Part shown: in pieces, positions 45,801 to 63,900 of the stretch
Position numbering within the stretch: the stretch's first letter is position 1
Layout: each line of letters opens with the position of its first letter
NCBI RefSeq assembly: GCF_037975245.1
Contig: NC_092578.1
Location: forward strand, 17,066,321 to 17,130,320
From: Apostichopus japonicus
Lineage: Eukaryota; Echinodermata; Holothuroidea; Aspidochirotida; Stichopodidae
Length of the DNA: 64,000 nt
Direction: 5' to 3'
Program-made: the position numbers and the translations under genes
Notes under the pieces: model-generated
The model's input: the letters and a program-made list of their open reading frames with translations, nothing else
What the model was told of the DNA's origin: nothing
The model's database searches: none

Positions 45801-46830
45801 ATTTTTGAAATAGGTAATTACGATAAATTCCGACGACATGAACCAAACCTCGGATATTGGGACGCCCTCTTTCTTTTCTTTCCATCAGAGGCTACCTTCA
45901 AAGTGATGTCGTAAGAACAAATAATATTGAAAGCTTTAATCTTTCTGTACCTTAATCTGTTATATTGATTAATCTTGTTAAAACCTCGATATTTTTGAAA
46001 TTTTTTGCATATTTAGCAAGTTTCTCTGTATATTGAATTTCATCCAATACAACATGTTTTTTCTTCTTCAAAATTATGAATTTCCTCTGGAAAAGCATTT
46101 GTCACTGACTTGCCGTGGATGAGATCATTCATTCTTCTGTTGCCAGATGCAAACACAAAATATCACGAAATTTTATAATTAAAAAAAAAAACAATGTCAT
46201 ATCTTCGTGATACAAAGTGTTATAATGATGCCGTTACGACCAAGGTAATACAGGAGAAAATCCCACCACGGGAATATCCTTGAACGAAAGTAAATTAAAA
46301 ACAAAACACTTTTCTAATTTACCTCTTGGACTGTTCATTTCATTTCATAAAATCTGAGAAACATAGTTCTTATACAAGCCTAAGTATTATTGAATGGTAA
46401 ATAGTAAAGGTAGGAACAGAAGGGAAGGGGAAGATGGTGGTGGGGGGCAAGGGGGCGTCGCTTCACCCTACTTTGAATGGGCTAAGGCCCAATGGGAAAG
46501 TTTTAAATCATTCAGCTGGATCAATTTGCATTAGCAAAAGGATTAGCAAGAAACAATTGATCATTTTCTTTTCATATTTTTCATCTCACGTCTGATGTCG
46601 AAATTTCGAGAACGTGAAAAAGCAACATGTCGATTAAAATATAAATATTCTTTCAGTTTAGAAAGAGTAGCAATTTGGATATAACATTCAATGTCCCATC
46701 TGGTTTTTCACTTTGTGATAGCTTCGTCACCACTGTATATTGATCATTAATTGATTGTTTTGTTTTCATGTTTTCATAACTAGGTGACGAGAAGATCTCT
46801 TGGCAAGAATTCCAAGCTGTGAAGGTCTAA
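42884..46830 (+). CDS. Gene D: secreted EF-hand protein, shortest variable segment
   Basis: Exons 42884-43101, 45588-45736 and 46784-46830 (phases 2 and 1) give 137 aa. Signal peptide MARIIICCLVICLAVVFSEA then Cys. The variable segment of about 52 residues is Ser- and acid-rich (PGTSSQISYSRPGLSPVQFE, then SEQGGSDPKSLYFDIETGVL). EF loops DMNGNQYIEICE and DTDGDEKISWQE are intact. The C-terminus is QAVKV where the other three have QAVNV. Exon 2 begins RHGRDVDS, an indel-type change against RWRRDVDS in A. Intron 2 is lengthened by the 9-bp-TSD element and a second repeat insertion. Function unknown. Confidence 0.8.
43248..44326. mobile_element. TIR element with 9-bp TSD, gene D intron 2
   Basis: CTCCCGGAT at 43239-43247 and 44327-44335. 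Same element, site and orientation as 19925-21007 in gene B, so one insertion was inherited by both through duplication. Confidence 0.75.
44357..44688. mobile_element. Repeat insertion inside the gene D relic exon
   Basis: It interrupts CTTTCC...GATAGTGGTACTACG of the relic. The right end GACGCCCCTG is hAT-like, but no matching left end or duplication was found. An internal GCTCGGGAAGTGCC and the TACGCTACGCGCCAA...CATGGTGGCG area resemble the nested element at 18340-19062. Confidence 0.45.
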
Positions 46831-47359
46831 ATAGCTGCCGGGATGTCTCATGCACTTACTCTTCTAGAGCACCATGGATTGAAGTCTTGGCGTAGCGTAC
46901 TTTTTATATATTTTTTTCCTTCTGTCGGATGTACCGAGTCAGTATTTCTGACACTATAATCTCTGTTTACTATGAATTGGTATAAAAACAGCCAACACGG
47001 ATCGGACACAATTACCCATGCAACTACCATCATAAAATTAGATTTCATGGAAGGCGAGGGAGAAGGGAGGGAAGGAGAGGGGGATCAGTAATTATCTTAG
47101 AAGTGGTTTAAAGGGAGTTCAAAATTAAAACATAACATTGACTACAGTACTTATAACAAAGTTTCTTACAGTTGAACAAAATTTCACTCATAAAAGTGAC
47201 AAACGAAGCCTTCAAAATTTCCAATATAGGAACGGAGGGTGAAGAGGGAATGGGGTGGGGGGGGGGTGTGGTGATTGAGGTGGATGGGATGCCGAGTCCC
47301 TACAGTATGTTTAATTTCTTTTAATCGCATTGAAAACGCTCCCTTTATATCATTTTGGG

Positions 47360-47365
47360 AATAAA
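47360..47365 (+). terminator. Poly(A) signal, gene D
   Basis: AATAAA in TTTTGGGAATAAAGAATG; the tail of the conserved block is altered by a short AGAATA duplication. Confidence 0.65.
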
Positions 47366-47599
47366 GAATGATAGAATATAGAATAAAAGAAAGAATAATT
47401 GCTCTTTGTTTTCATTTTTGCATTGTTTTATATAGTCGCCCATTGTAGATATATTTGGTACCGCATCTTCGTTTTTAGGACAAGGGGTTGGACAGCGAGT
47501 CAACAAACTCCCCATTCCACTAACGTGATGACACTTTTATCACAAAATATTGATATCAGTATTATAATATATTTATGATTATGATTATTAATATTATCA

Positions 47600-48290
47600 T
47601 CTAATTACATGAGAAGACGATTCGGAGAACATTTACGCAAATGGAAACCTGAGGTGGCCTGTAATGATATTATACCGATATGACCTCGATAAATGTATGT
47701 CTTCCGGAAAATACCCATAATCCACCGAAAAATTTCCTCCTTACCCACTCCTACGTTTTGACCCACATTTTCGAGAACAAAGTTTGAGAATCAGTGGTTT
47801 ACAGAGCAATAACTGAGATACATAAAAAAAAAAATACATATATATTTTCGGAAAATAAAGATATTGACTTTTGAACATGAGTGAAAATCATTTGACCAGT
47901 TTTTAGCATATATTTGGTAATTATGTAATTAGTTATTATGTAATTATGACCTTCCAACTGTACCGACTGCCACAGTGATCTAGTTAAATTGATATTTCTA
48001 ACTTAGATGCCTACAGAAAACAGACCACTGCAGCAATGACCATCTTTATATCACTCCCCGTCACCCCACCGCCCACCGTCCCACCAGCCCTACCCAATCG
48101 ACCGATCCTACAAACCCTTGCTCGCCGACAGGCCCATAAACAAAGCCCCAACCACAACTACTCCCTATACATCCCCTCCCCGTCCCCACCACCGAATACC
48201 GTCGCCCAAGGCAAACAGGACTCGATAGACGGCGGAAATCACCTTCAATTATAAAGCCTTACAGCGTTATATGTATTCCATTCCAGGTTA
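47600..48290. other. Spacer downstream of gene D, no gene seen
   Basis: Unique AT-rich sequence, then a C-rich stretch (48040-48240) with a chance Pro-rich frame. No paralogous match was noticed. Confidence 0.4.
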
Positions 48291-48299
48291 CCGTATTTC

Positions 48300-49212
48300 T
48301 TTTCAAAACGAAAACTTTCCAGGGACTTGCCCTCGTATATATCACCCCGAACCATACCCCCATATGTAGAAAGATGGTCTGTCTATGATTAATATGACTT
48401 CCGTTTCACACGTACTCGGATAAACCTGTCAAAATCATCAGTTTTCAAAATGTGTTAGCATTGTTATTATTTTTTTGCTCTTTAGAAATGTTAAATTTAG
48501 AATCGGTTACTGCGCATGCGCTCAGTGCTGATTCGCTTCCGTAAAAGAAGATGGCTGTGCTTTAAAACAAACAGATTCTCTTTATATCATTCGAAATATT
48601 TCGACCATTTTCGTCAATTGACTTTACTCTCGACAAGCCTCTTCCAAGTTCCATCAACTGTTTGGTAAGTTAGTTTTTTTCTTCTTTTTTTCTTGTATGT
48701 TTCTTTGTTTTGAATTAGTTTCACGTCTACGAAGACAGACTAGAAACAGTTCGGGATATATTATATTGCTTTGTATTTAACCACTTGGTATTTACAAATA
48801 ATACTTTGTGACGAGATTCTAGTTTTCATTTAATATTTTTCACATGACGATGTACGAACTTAAAAAACGGTAAATTAATCTCAATTTTTTGCATGTATAT
48901 ATAGGGTAATTATGAACAAAGGTTTTAATATTTTGTACCTAAAAGGCCGTGTGTAAATAATGATTTCCGGGACCCTCCGTTTGTTCTCTGGATTCCGGGG
49001 TTGGGGATCCTAGATGCCCCTCCCGTTGTTTATCTTAGTGCAAAAGGTTCCTGTTTGTTCCTATTTTACAAGTTAGGTCGTAATGTTGGAAGCCGAAAAG
49101 AATCAATCTTTAAACTTTTTGATGTCAACGGAGACCAATTTATCAATAGCTGTGAATGGACAAAAGAGGGCGGTACAACCAAACACTTTGCTCGCTTATG
49201 GTGACATCGACG
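48300..49212 (+). pseudogene. Gene E: decayed fifth family member
   Basis: Upstream block with GGGACTTGCCC (48322-48332, in the kappaB position) and ACTTCCGTTTC...CGGATAAACCTGTC. Then a 5' exon-like stretch ends at 48664 before GTAAGT. An EF exon follows (49077-49212), reading GRNVGSRKESIFKLFDVNGD then QFINSCEWTKEGG, with donor CG/GTTAGT conserved. The signal-peptide exon is missing from the 400-bp gap. The EF exon carries a frame break near 49195: TATGGTGACATCGACG would give YGDIDG in a shifted frame. No third coding exon was found. Much more divergent than A-D, so an old copy. Confidence 0.6.
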
Positions 49213-49327
49213 GTTAGTTTACCTGTGAGAGATAGTTCACCCCATTAATATGAATCGAGTATACAGAACGCCAGGCATACTTATATAATATACGTAGGGC
49301 ATATCATGTCAACATCTGCCTACCCCT

Positions 49328-49694
49328 CAGTGGCGTAAGAAGTTACTTTTGAGTGGGGGGGCTGAAGACTGATGGCCCGCCTGGGGGAGGGGTCTAAGGG
49401 GAGGGGGTGTCCCCCTCCCCTTTGGATTTTTTTGCATTTCCAGGTGGCCTCAGATGCAATTTGGTGCAATATAGCACACTTCAACACCCACTCCATTTTG
49501 TAAACTTAATTTTGTATTTTCACCTGGCCTTAGATGCAATTTGGTGCTCCAAATGAGATTTTTTTTCTCATTTGGAAATGAAAAAGGGGTTTTTTGACTT
49601 GCGAAGTGGGGGGCGGAATGATACTTCCGCCCCTCCACATTTTTCACTGGGGGGGCTGGCGCCCCCCAGCCCCCCCCCGGTTCCTACGCCCTTG
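49328..49694. mobile_element. hAT-like MITE, 8-bp TSD
   Basis: 367 bp between CTACCCCT duplications (49320-49327 and 49695-49702). Ends CAGTGGCGTA and TACGCCCTTG. The interior GGGGTCTAAGGGGAGGGGG is shared with the MITE at 7718-8052. Confidence 0.85.
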
Positions 49695-49847
49695 CTACCC
49701 CTCCCCTTACGTTTGGGACTATGCATGTTACCAGGGTGTTATAACAACTCCCTGATGTTACCATATATCAAATCAAATGCAGTAGTCCTATCACTTGTAA
49801 ACGTTGTTGGCGGACTTCCATGACTGATGATTGCTATGCAGCACAAC

Positions 49848-49912
49848 TATAGTTTAGACAACAACAAACTTAGTTTAGACAACCAAATAAGTTTTCCCTT
49901 TTCGCGTTCCAT
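49848..49912. mobile_element. Single decayed end of the 3.9-kb element family
   Basis: TAGTTTAGACAAC...CCCTTTTCGCGTTCCATA matches the right end of 31917-35788. No partner end was found nearby. Confidence 0.6.
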
Positions 49913-50652
49913 AAGACTTTTGCTTTGAATCCACTCTATGACAGATATGAAATCAAGTTGAATTGTTATTTCCGTGCACCCTCCAACCAGTTGTTTACGT
50001 ATTTGCCTAATTCCCACTTTAGTGCGCAAGTTGGAAAATTTGGGTTTTAGTGATAATAAATAATTAACCTTAGTCAGAAGTGTTTTTTTGTTCAAAACAG
50101 AAAGAGGCAATATTTGACTACCTCTTTCAATTGTAAGAAACTCCGTCCCAGTCAGGTCAAGTCAATTGTTAGCAGGTGATAACCCAGGTACGTACTGGTT
50201 TTAGTACTATTCCATAACAACTCCCTGCTATTACTAGGCTACTTTGATAGGCCTAGTTGTACACAATATTGTCACGGTGACTTTGACAAAGAAGGCAACA
50301 GTGGGTCAGTGTAGTATTGTTTCGCTGTTGATATTCCTGGACGACTGTTGAACTAGAAGTAGAACTTCATTTAAAGCTAGCAGGTAGGAAATTCGTAGAC
50401 AATGCTAACCTATTGTTCTACGGTTGATTCAACATTTATATTGTGTTTGTAAGTTGTAACTCCAAGTTAAAAGTTTAAAAAAAACAATCACTCTTGTGTA
50501 CTATAGCGGCTACTCGCTGTAGACTAGGTTGGTCACACTGTATTCTAGTCCGCACTAACCCAAATATTGAACTTGTATGAGACGGAAATAACATGATTGT
50601 TTTTACATGGTGTATTTTTCTTTGTTGTCAGACACAGCTGTTCCTTTTCATC

Positions 50653-53600
50653 ATGACACTGTTATTGAGGAACCTGCAAAAGGCTGTCTCTGTAAATGTA
50701 CCAAAATTGAAGCAAGATGTACAGTCTTTGAGAAGAATCATGCATGTGCAAAGATTTGACGTTGCCGTACTGTGTGTGGACGATAATAAAATACAGGAAT
50801 TGAATAAAATGTACAGAGGAGTTGACAAAGTGACTGATGTCCTCTCTTTTCCTGCAAATGAGGTATGGAAAATTCATTCAATTTTATTATAAAAAAACAT
50901 ATATTTATAAGTTCATTCCCTTAATTCTTTAAAAGGAAAAGTTAGAAAGAAGAGGTACATTCATGATTTAAGAATTGTAAAAGAGGCATAACAACGTCCA
51001 AGCAACCTGGTGAAAATCAGTCGCATTGGAGTGAAACCTTTAATCCCACAATGTCGAAAGAAACAAAACAATGTAGTTTACACTTAAATATGGTAAATTC
51101 ACCCCATGTTATTGCGATATCCTACGATGCCCATCCATAATATGGTTCCCACTTATCTGATTTTAACTCCAAAACAGGTGGTCATTGAGTTGCTTATTGA
51201 TGTGTTTTTTTTGGTTGTCACAGATTCAAGTGCCTGGAAAATTGCCTGATCCATGGAGTGATCTAGCAGATCTTGGGGATATCTTCCTGGGCATGCCTTA
51301 TATATACAATCAGTGCGTTAAAGATGGGACCACGATAGAGGCAGTTCTTCCAGCCATCATCACTCATGGTTTCTGCCATCTGATGGGGTTTGATCATGAG
51401 AACAAAGAGCAGTGGTTAGAGGTGAGAGAGACGGCTTGCTTTAACTGGCGTTGTACCACAGTTACTCATATAATAATGATAATAATAATACATAATTTTT
51501 ATATAGCGCCAAACAAACTATGAAATAATTCTCGTAGCGCTTAACACAATAATAACAATTATAACATATATGCTTTGGTGAAAAGATACGTTTTGAGAGC
51601 TGATTTGAAACCGTTCACAGTATTGCACAATCTTACATGTTCTGGAAGTGAGTTCCACGGTGCACTGGATGCCAACGTTCTCAAGCCGTAAGTCTGTGAT
51701 TTTACTCTATGGATGAGTAACATCAGCGATGAATTAGAGCGAAGTGAGAGTGTGGATGATGGTCGGAGCTGAAGCAAGTTGGTGAGGTAGCTTGGTCCTA
51801 CATTGTGCATACATTTGAACACCATCAGAATTAGTTTGTAGTTGATTGGTTCACATATCGGGAGCCAGTGGAGTTCGATCTTGGTCGGGGTAATGTGATC
51901 ATACTTCCGGGTTCTAGTAACAAGACGTGCCGCGGTGGTAGCATACTCCGTATAAATACCCCATTGACTTAAAACACAATACATCATCAAAGTAAATGTA
52001 GTCTCTAAGCCCTTGGAGAAGTTCTCACTAGCTAAACACTACCCATCACCGGATAGCTGACAAGTTGGCCTTTCAGCACCATCAATTTTCCGTGCCATGA
52101 CTGTGTAGATTTTTAGCTACATGAGAGCCCAAAGTTTTTCGGCACTTGTAAAACAAACCTTTTCACTCAGTAGTAAACAGTTTTTCGTACTCCGCTTTTG
52201 GAAGGCCTTTAGTGGTCCAAAAATTGCCTCAATTTTCCCAATATTTTGCACTGATCACATATGTACTTCCATTCATGCTTGCGAACATCCAAGCCACAAG
52301 AAAACCAGTTTGTGATTGATGACTTATAAAAAAAGACAGTCTTTTGCGAAGGAAAAACACTCAGGTGGAAGATATAGACTCTATATGGATTATGCCACAT
52401 ATGCATACATGCAATTTGCAAATGCAATATGCATATGCAATATGCATATGCATGGTGAACAAATTTAACCAAACCAACTTAATACTTCTCAATGGACTAG
52501 CACACAGTCTATGTTATGGACCTACACAGGGCATACTTGACATATTGTTGTTGAAATATCCTGTAGCAATTTTGAAAGGTCTGAACTGTGACTCTTATAA
52601 GTATTGTTTCCTGTATAGGTCCTGTGTCCCCCAAAAAACTGCTTCACATCGTTTGCTCTTTTATAGCAACTTGACTGTTTTTGCATAGCCTTTTTGCAAT
52701 GCTATATACCAGATAAATTATTCCCATGTTCCCTCCATTCTGAATTCATGCACTCTCTGAGGTCACCAGAGCATAGATAGAAATGTTAAATTGGCATGTC
52801 CTACCCGCTATATGATATCTGATTACTTGGGACTATTTTATGGCACTTGAAGATTTGACATACTGTAATATAACCATATGGGAATTTGAGCTGGAAGAGA
52901 CTCCACATGAAATGTTATCATCATACTATTCTTCCCAAACTTTGTGCCAGCTATTGTTTGGTGATCTTCGTAATTCACCAATGAACTTTTGTAATGCCTT
53001 AATTAAGGGACAGCACTTCCTTATAAGATGAGCAGCCAAACTGGAGTGAAAGCACTATTGTGTTACATTCATAACATTAGTGGATGATAATTCCTGCACA
53101 GTACCATTGAATATCATTAAAAACACATTTTAAGATATTCAGATGATCAGATCCTGAAGAGACTCTTGTCGGGATTATCGTGTACTGTACACATGATATG
53201 GCCCATGTTTTAATGTGGATGTATGTGAGAGGCACCTTAATATGAGGATTACATTGCCATAGCCTACCCGGAATAATTTACTGATATTAACAAAGGCATT
53301 GGAGGTGTCATCCAGTAATTTTCTTGGTATTTGTAACTTGTGGGTTAACAATGATATGGCTTACCATAGTGGAAGATATGAATCCTAAAAAGGACGGAAA
53401 GATTCCTGTTTTAATAGTAGCCTGTATATTGGTAGAGAAAAAACTATTCAACTTTAAAATATAAAATTCATCTTTGAAAAGACAAGTTATCCATTGTAAA
53501 ATCTGTCAAAATAAAACCAAACCTTGATATTAGTTGATGTCATTCCTTAGGTTTGAAAGCTATAAAACATTTTCAGTAAAATTGCCACAAAAAGTCTAAC

Positions 53601-53936
53601 CTTGTGACATATCGTACAAGCTATTCTCCACCCAAACAAGGAAACCATGTGAATAACAAGCTTTGCTACCATCTACTTTTGTGCTAAGTTTTGTTGATTT
53701 TTTTTACAATACTGTCTGATATTTTTAGCATGACTTGCTTGTAATTAAGTCCCGTAGGAATGCACATAATCCAAATTTTACTCATAAATATGAATGAGCA
53801 AGTAATATATTTGTTTACATTTAAATGTTTTTGTTTTAACCTTTTTCAGATGAGAGCCAAAGAAGTTAGCATTTTAGAAAAGTTCAACAAAATTACTGGA
53901 AATGGAAGTACACCACTGGCAACATCCTGGTCTTGA
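50653..53936 (+). CDS. YBEY: YbeY-type endoribonuclease (rRNA maturation factor)
   Basis: Exons 50653-50862, 51224-51421 and 53850-53936, all joined in phase 0, give 164 aa, close to the vertebrate protein. It has the YbeY N-terminal pattern (MTLLLRNLQKAV; VLCVDDNKIQELNKMYRGVD then KVTDVLSFP), LGDIFLG, and the metal-binding HGFCHLMGFDHE (family form HGxLHLxGYDH), whose three histidines hold the catalytic zinc. In animals the protein is mitochondrial and acts in small-subunit rRNA/ribosome maturation. The ATG starts the conserved MxLxxRNLQ motif right after a CAG acceptor at about 50629, so a non-coding 5' exon upstream is likely. Intron 2 holds a LINE fragment. AATAAA occurs at 54663 and 54804. 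Confidence 0.92.
51455..51990 (-). mobile_element. 5'-truncated CR1/L2-like LINE in YbeY intron 2
   Basis: The minus strand encodes the C-terminal end of a reverse transcriptase polyprotein (ARLVTRTRKYDHITP, IELHWLPI, PSYLTNLL, YGLRTLASSAPWNSLPEHVR, FKSALKTYLF), stopping at 51559. A short 3' UTR follows, with GGCGCTATATAAAAATTATG and a (TATTAT)n-like tail at about 51470. The upstream part is lost near 51950. It opposes the host gene's transcription. Confidence 0.85.
52390..52455. repeat. ATATGCAT-type palindromic repeat
   Basis: Short run of ATGCATAT and ATGCAAAT words in YbeY intron 2. Low complexity. Confidence 0.6.
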
Positions 53937-54069
53937 AAGGAGCCTAGTTGTGGTTGTCATGGTTGGTGATGAGGAACGCAGGAGAGTAGGTTTATGCATA
54001 TGTAGAGTGTGTGCTTTCACATCACCCATTGGAGACAATTGTCTTCCTTCTGTTTACTTTGGTATCCCA

Positions 54070-54147
54070 CTTCATAGCACTCGTACTGACAGTGTGAGCA
54101 GATAAAGGTTAGCAACTGTTCATACTGTCAGTGCGAGTGCTTTGAAG
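54070..54147 (+). ncRNA. Strong hairpin 3' of the YbeY stop (pre-miRNA-like candidate)
   Basis: Arms 54070-54101 and 54116-54147 pair over 32 bp with a 14-nt loop. In the plus-strand RNA the differences are G-U wobbles (three) with only one U-U mismatch near the base, whereas the minus-strand RNA would have A-C mismatches, so a plus-strand transcript is favoured. It lies about 130 bp after the YbeY stop and before the poly(A) signals. It could instead be a tiny MITE remnant; no small-RNA evidence is available. Confidence 0.4.
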
Positions 54148-54699
54148 CATGATATGGGAGGACAGTGTGGAGTCGTATTAGCAATGGAAAATTGTTCCAA
54201 CCAGCTGTGGCACATAAGAAGCTGGTTGTCGTCATAACAGAGTCATTTGAGCAGAAAATAGTTTTGTTTATTTGTATAAAATGTCACTCAAGCTATTGTT
54301 TTTGATGTCTTGGGTTCGCTTTTCAAAACAAACATCAACGCTATTGTGTGTCCCACAAAAATTCATTTTGTGCCCTGTGACAGATATCCTTTTTAAATAG
54401 TGATTATGCTGCTTATCAATCATATCTACACCAGCGGGTAAATTTTCCTTTGTTTTACATTCTTTGAACACTGAAGGCTCAAAGATGATCAATTTGAGCT
54501 CATACGAAGTACCTAAAGCTCTCCAGTCCTTATTTTGTAATTTTTTCTTACCTTTTCTTATAATGTTTTGTATTTATTGTTTTCTACATTAATTAGCATT
54601 GGCAGAGAAAGTAAGATACCTTTACATAAAGTGACCTAGAGGTGTCTCGCTTTGTGAAGTGCAATAAACAATAAATCATTTGCTACAAAAACAAAAAGG

Positions 54700-57600
54700 T
54701 GTTCCTTGTACACTCACACATTCCATTAGCTTGAAATGTTTTTATTAAGTTATGTTGAAAGTTTGTATTTTGTTAGGCTGACAGACCTTAATTGATCAGA
54801 ATTAAATAAAGACAGGAACAAAGGTCAAGGGAACTTTACAACTACTCTGAGGGGGGTAGTGGGGGGGGGGTATGTAAGGGATGTTGAGATGCTTCAGTAA
54901 GGACCACTCTAGCCTGTATGTATCTCGCAAGATAATACTCTGACCAAACCCTGAGGGTTGATCACCTCTGATAGGCAACTGTATTAAAGATAATCAATAA
55001 ATCCGACGATTTCGAAAACAAGGCATCTGGCAAAGTTGTGTAGGAGATAGTTGGAAATAAAAAGAAGCATCATGAGTAGTAAGTGTGCCAGCTGTAATCT
55101 TGCTAGCATGAGAGGAGTGGGATTGGGGGAACTAGGGGGGGGGGGGTTAGGGTGCAGGGGATGGGAGGAGGGTGCAAGGAAGTTAACTACTTCATTTCGG
55201 AAAATGGAGTTCTGTTCATGACAATTTTGTAGCAATTTTGTAGAATTAGACGTTTTACCTTGCTGTGAGGACAGAGGTAGTGGAAGTTCGCGGAGGGGGG
55301 GGGTGGAGGGTGGATGTGGGCGGATGGGGGGTGGTAGGGGTTGAGAGTGGATTCAAGAGAAACTTTTACAGTAGCACAAATACCCATATAAGAAATATGT
55401 TTATCTTCTGCCTTTCATGTTGCCTCAATTGTCTGATCTGAATCATTCGGATTAAGATAGGGTTTTGATTTTGATAAGGGTATCATAACAGTCTTGTCTT
55501 TGGTTTCAATTTTGTATTAAATCTTGTACTTTTTGAAATTCCTAATAACAACTACATCTTGTTGCAAATTAATAGACTGTATTCTTTAAATTATTGGTGC
55601 TATCATCATGCAATTCAAACAATTACAGGGCTTTCTTCCTAATTATCGAATTATGAATAATCTAATCCTGTTATTTATTTCGTTTTCTTATTTTCTGTCA
55701 CGTCCCATAAACTCACAACTTTTTCAATGCACACATATATGTCACATCTTTTCACCACGTGCACGTTGAAGCTGTGACGTTTTTTCGCCTCACCGTGTAG
55801 CCATGCAGTACCCCTCACCTTAAGTCGGTGTAACTGGGTTACATCCAAAGTTAACGGTGTCTAGTGACGTCAGCGTCAGTACAGAAGCCCAAACGTGACA
55901 CGTGGAGACTCATTTTTTCTATTTTTTTTTTTATTTTTAAATTATATTTTTCCAGTTTTTGTTATAATTATGAGATCTCTCCCGATTCTTCATATCACTT
56001 CCGGTTCGTGGTACTGTAAGTAGGTGATTGTTGTCTTAAATATGGTAGATAGGCCTGCACAAACTGGCCTCGGGTCAAAGGTCATAGGTCATGGAGTGAG
56101 ATAAAGGATAAATGTAAATTGCTTATAATACATTTTTTTATGAAACTTTATTTCTAAGATCAAAGTTGTCTCTCCATGTAAACTAATTGACAAATTGAGC
56201 AAAAAATGTATACATTTTTTTTTCTTCTCATATGCACCGAAAATTGATGCAAGTTTTTTATATTTTGCAGTTTATACGCATATATGAATTTTAAGGTATA
56301 TAGAAATTGAAATCGTTTTAATAAATTAGTAATCTTCTTTACGAAGTTTTATGTCTCATCAAAAGTTTTATCTTTGTCAAGCCTTGTAAATGAACTCTCA
56401 TATTTGCATACAGTAATACATATGATGAAAAACACATTTATGAAAAATTTAAAGGAGGTGATGCAAAGTTTTGGGTCGGTGAAACACTGATGTACGCCTA
56501 CTCGCACATGCGCAGATAAAATCAGACTTGTTAGAAGTCGGTACACGTACAGATATTCTGTACAGGCTGACGAAATGGTGCTTCGATTGGGGGAGGGGAG
56601 GGGTAACTAGGGGATGGGGGAGGAGTTATTTAGTGAGTCCGGGGAAATATGAAACAGGTAATAATGTGTACTCTCATTTTCATGGTATACTTACGGACGA
56701 AAATGTGAAGACCATATCAAGGGGCGCCGAGTGACATTATTGTCCCCTGGGACCGACCTGGATCAAAACTGCACCTTGGTCCTATGGTATAGTTACCCGT
56801 AGTCTTTGTCGTGGTGGATTTTTACTCCGTACTCTGACCAGTTTGGGAAATCAAGTATTGATACTAAATTGACAAAGTGAAGTATAGGCGCAATGGTATT
56901 CGCCATTATGACTCTGTACTCGTATACTCGTATCGATTGAGGAGGGGCGGGGGAGGGGAGGGGGGTTGGGGACATAAGAGCCGCAGTATAAACAAGAACA
57001 TATTCTTTATTCAATTGACAGAATTTGTATAAAATAGGTGACAAACTCAAAATTAGGTGAAGTCATTTCAATATGTTACCTGGCAAGAAATCCCATGGAA
57101 GTACTAAAGAGTGGCGGAAGATGATTCTATACGTGTCGTTGTGTGTTTGGAGGGGGGGGGGGAGGGGCACAAAAGTTCTAGGGGTATTATATCACGTTGA
57201 AAGGGAAGGGGGGGGGGGACAGAATGAACTACCACAATGTTCCGCTTTCTGCAACAAGCATCCACTTTTTAATTACACATTTTTTTTCAACTCCAACGCA
57301 CTTTTTCATGTACCAATGTTTAAATTTTTCAACACAAGTCACTTTGTTTTAGAAAAAAAAAATGGATGGTTTCGTAGAAGAGGCTAAATTTTGAACTAAG
57401 CAAATTGAACAGAAACGATGGGGCTACGTTTATAATACGTGACAACCTTTATTCTATCTCTTTTGTCTTATTTATTTTCATAGTAAAGCGCATTGTTACG
57501 TCACTCTATAGATGTATTCAAGTTTGCGCTCTATATTTATATATGATATTTATTAATATTAATAACCTTCAGCTAACGACGTACGTGTTTCATTCTGTAC

Positions 57601-57885
57601 GCAATAAGGTATTACCAAACTGCTGGGGAATTGCAGTTAAAACACTTTCTGTAAAAGTATAGAAAAACACACATTGTGTTTCTGCCACCTGAGGTGACCT
57701 GTGGCGTAAGAACAACTAACCAAGCATATCAGTAGGTTAACGGGATGTATCGCCCTCGAAGGTCGATGGATTTCTCAACAGTGCACTGAAAAATAAAATA
57801 TTTCTTCGAAAGTCTTTTTTTCCCCCAAAAAAATCATAAGTCTTTCAAAGAACATATACGTTAGACGCATCCAGTTCGAAAATTG
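54700..57885. other. Intergenic stretch with G-rich low complexity
   Basis: Several G-runs (54850, 55130, 55290, 56590, 56945, 57155, 57210) and AT-rich DNA. No family motif, splice pattern or conserved frame was found. Confidence 0.4.
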
Positions 57886-57891
57886 TATATT

Positions 57892-63900
<6,009 letters not shown>

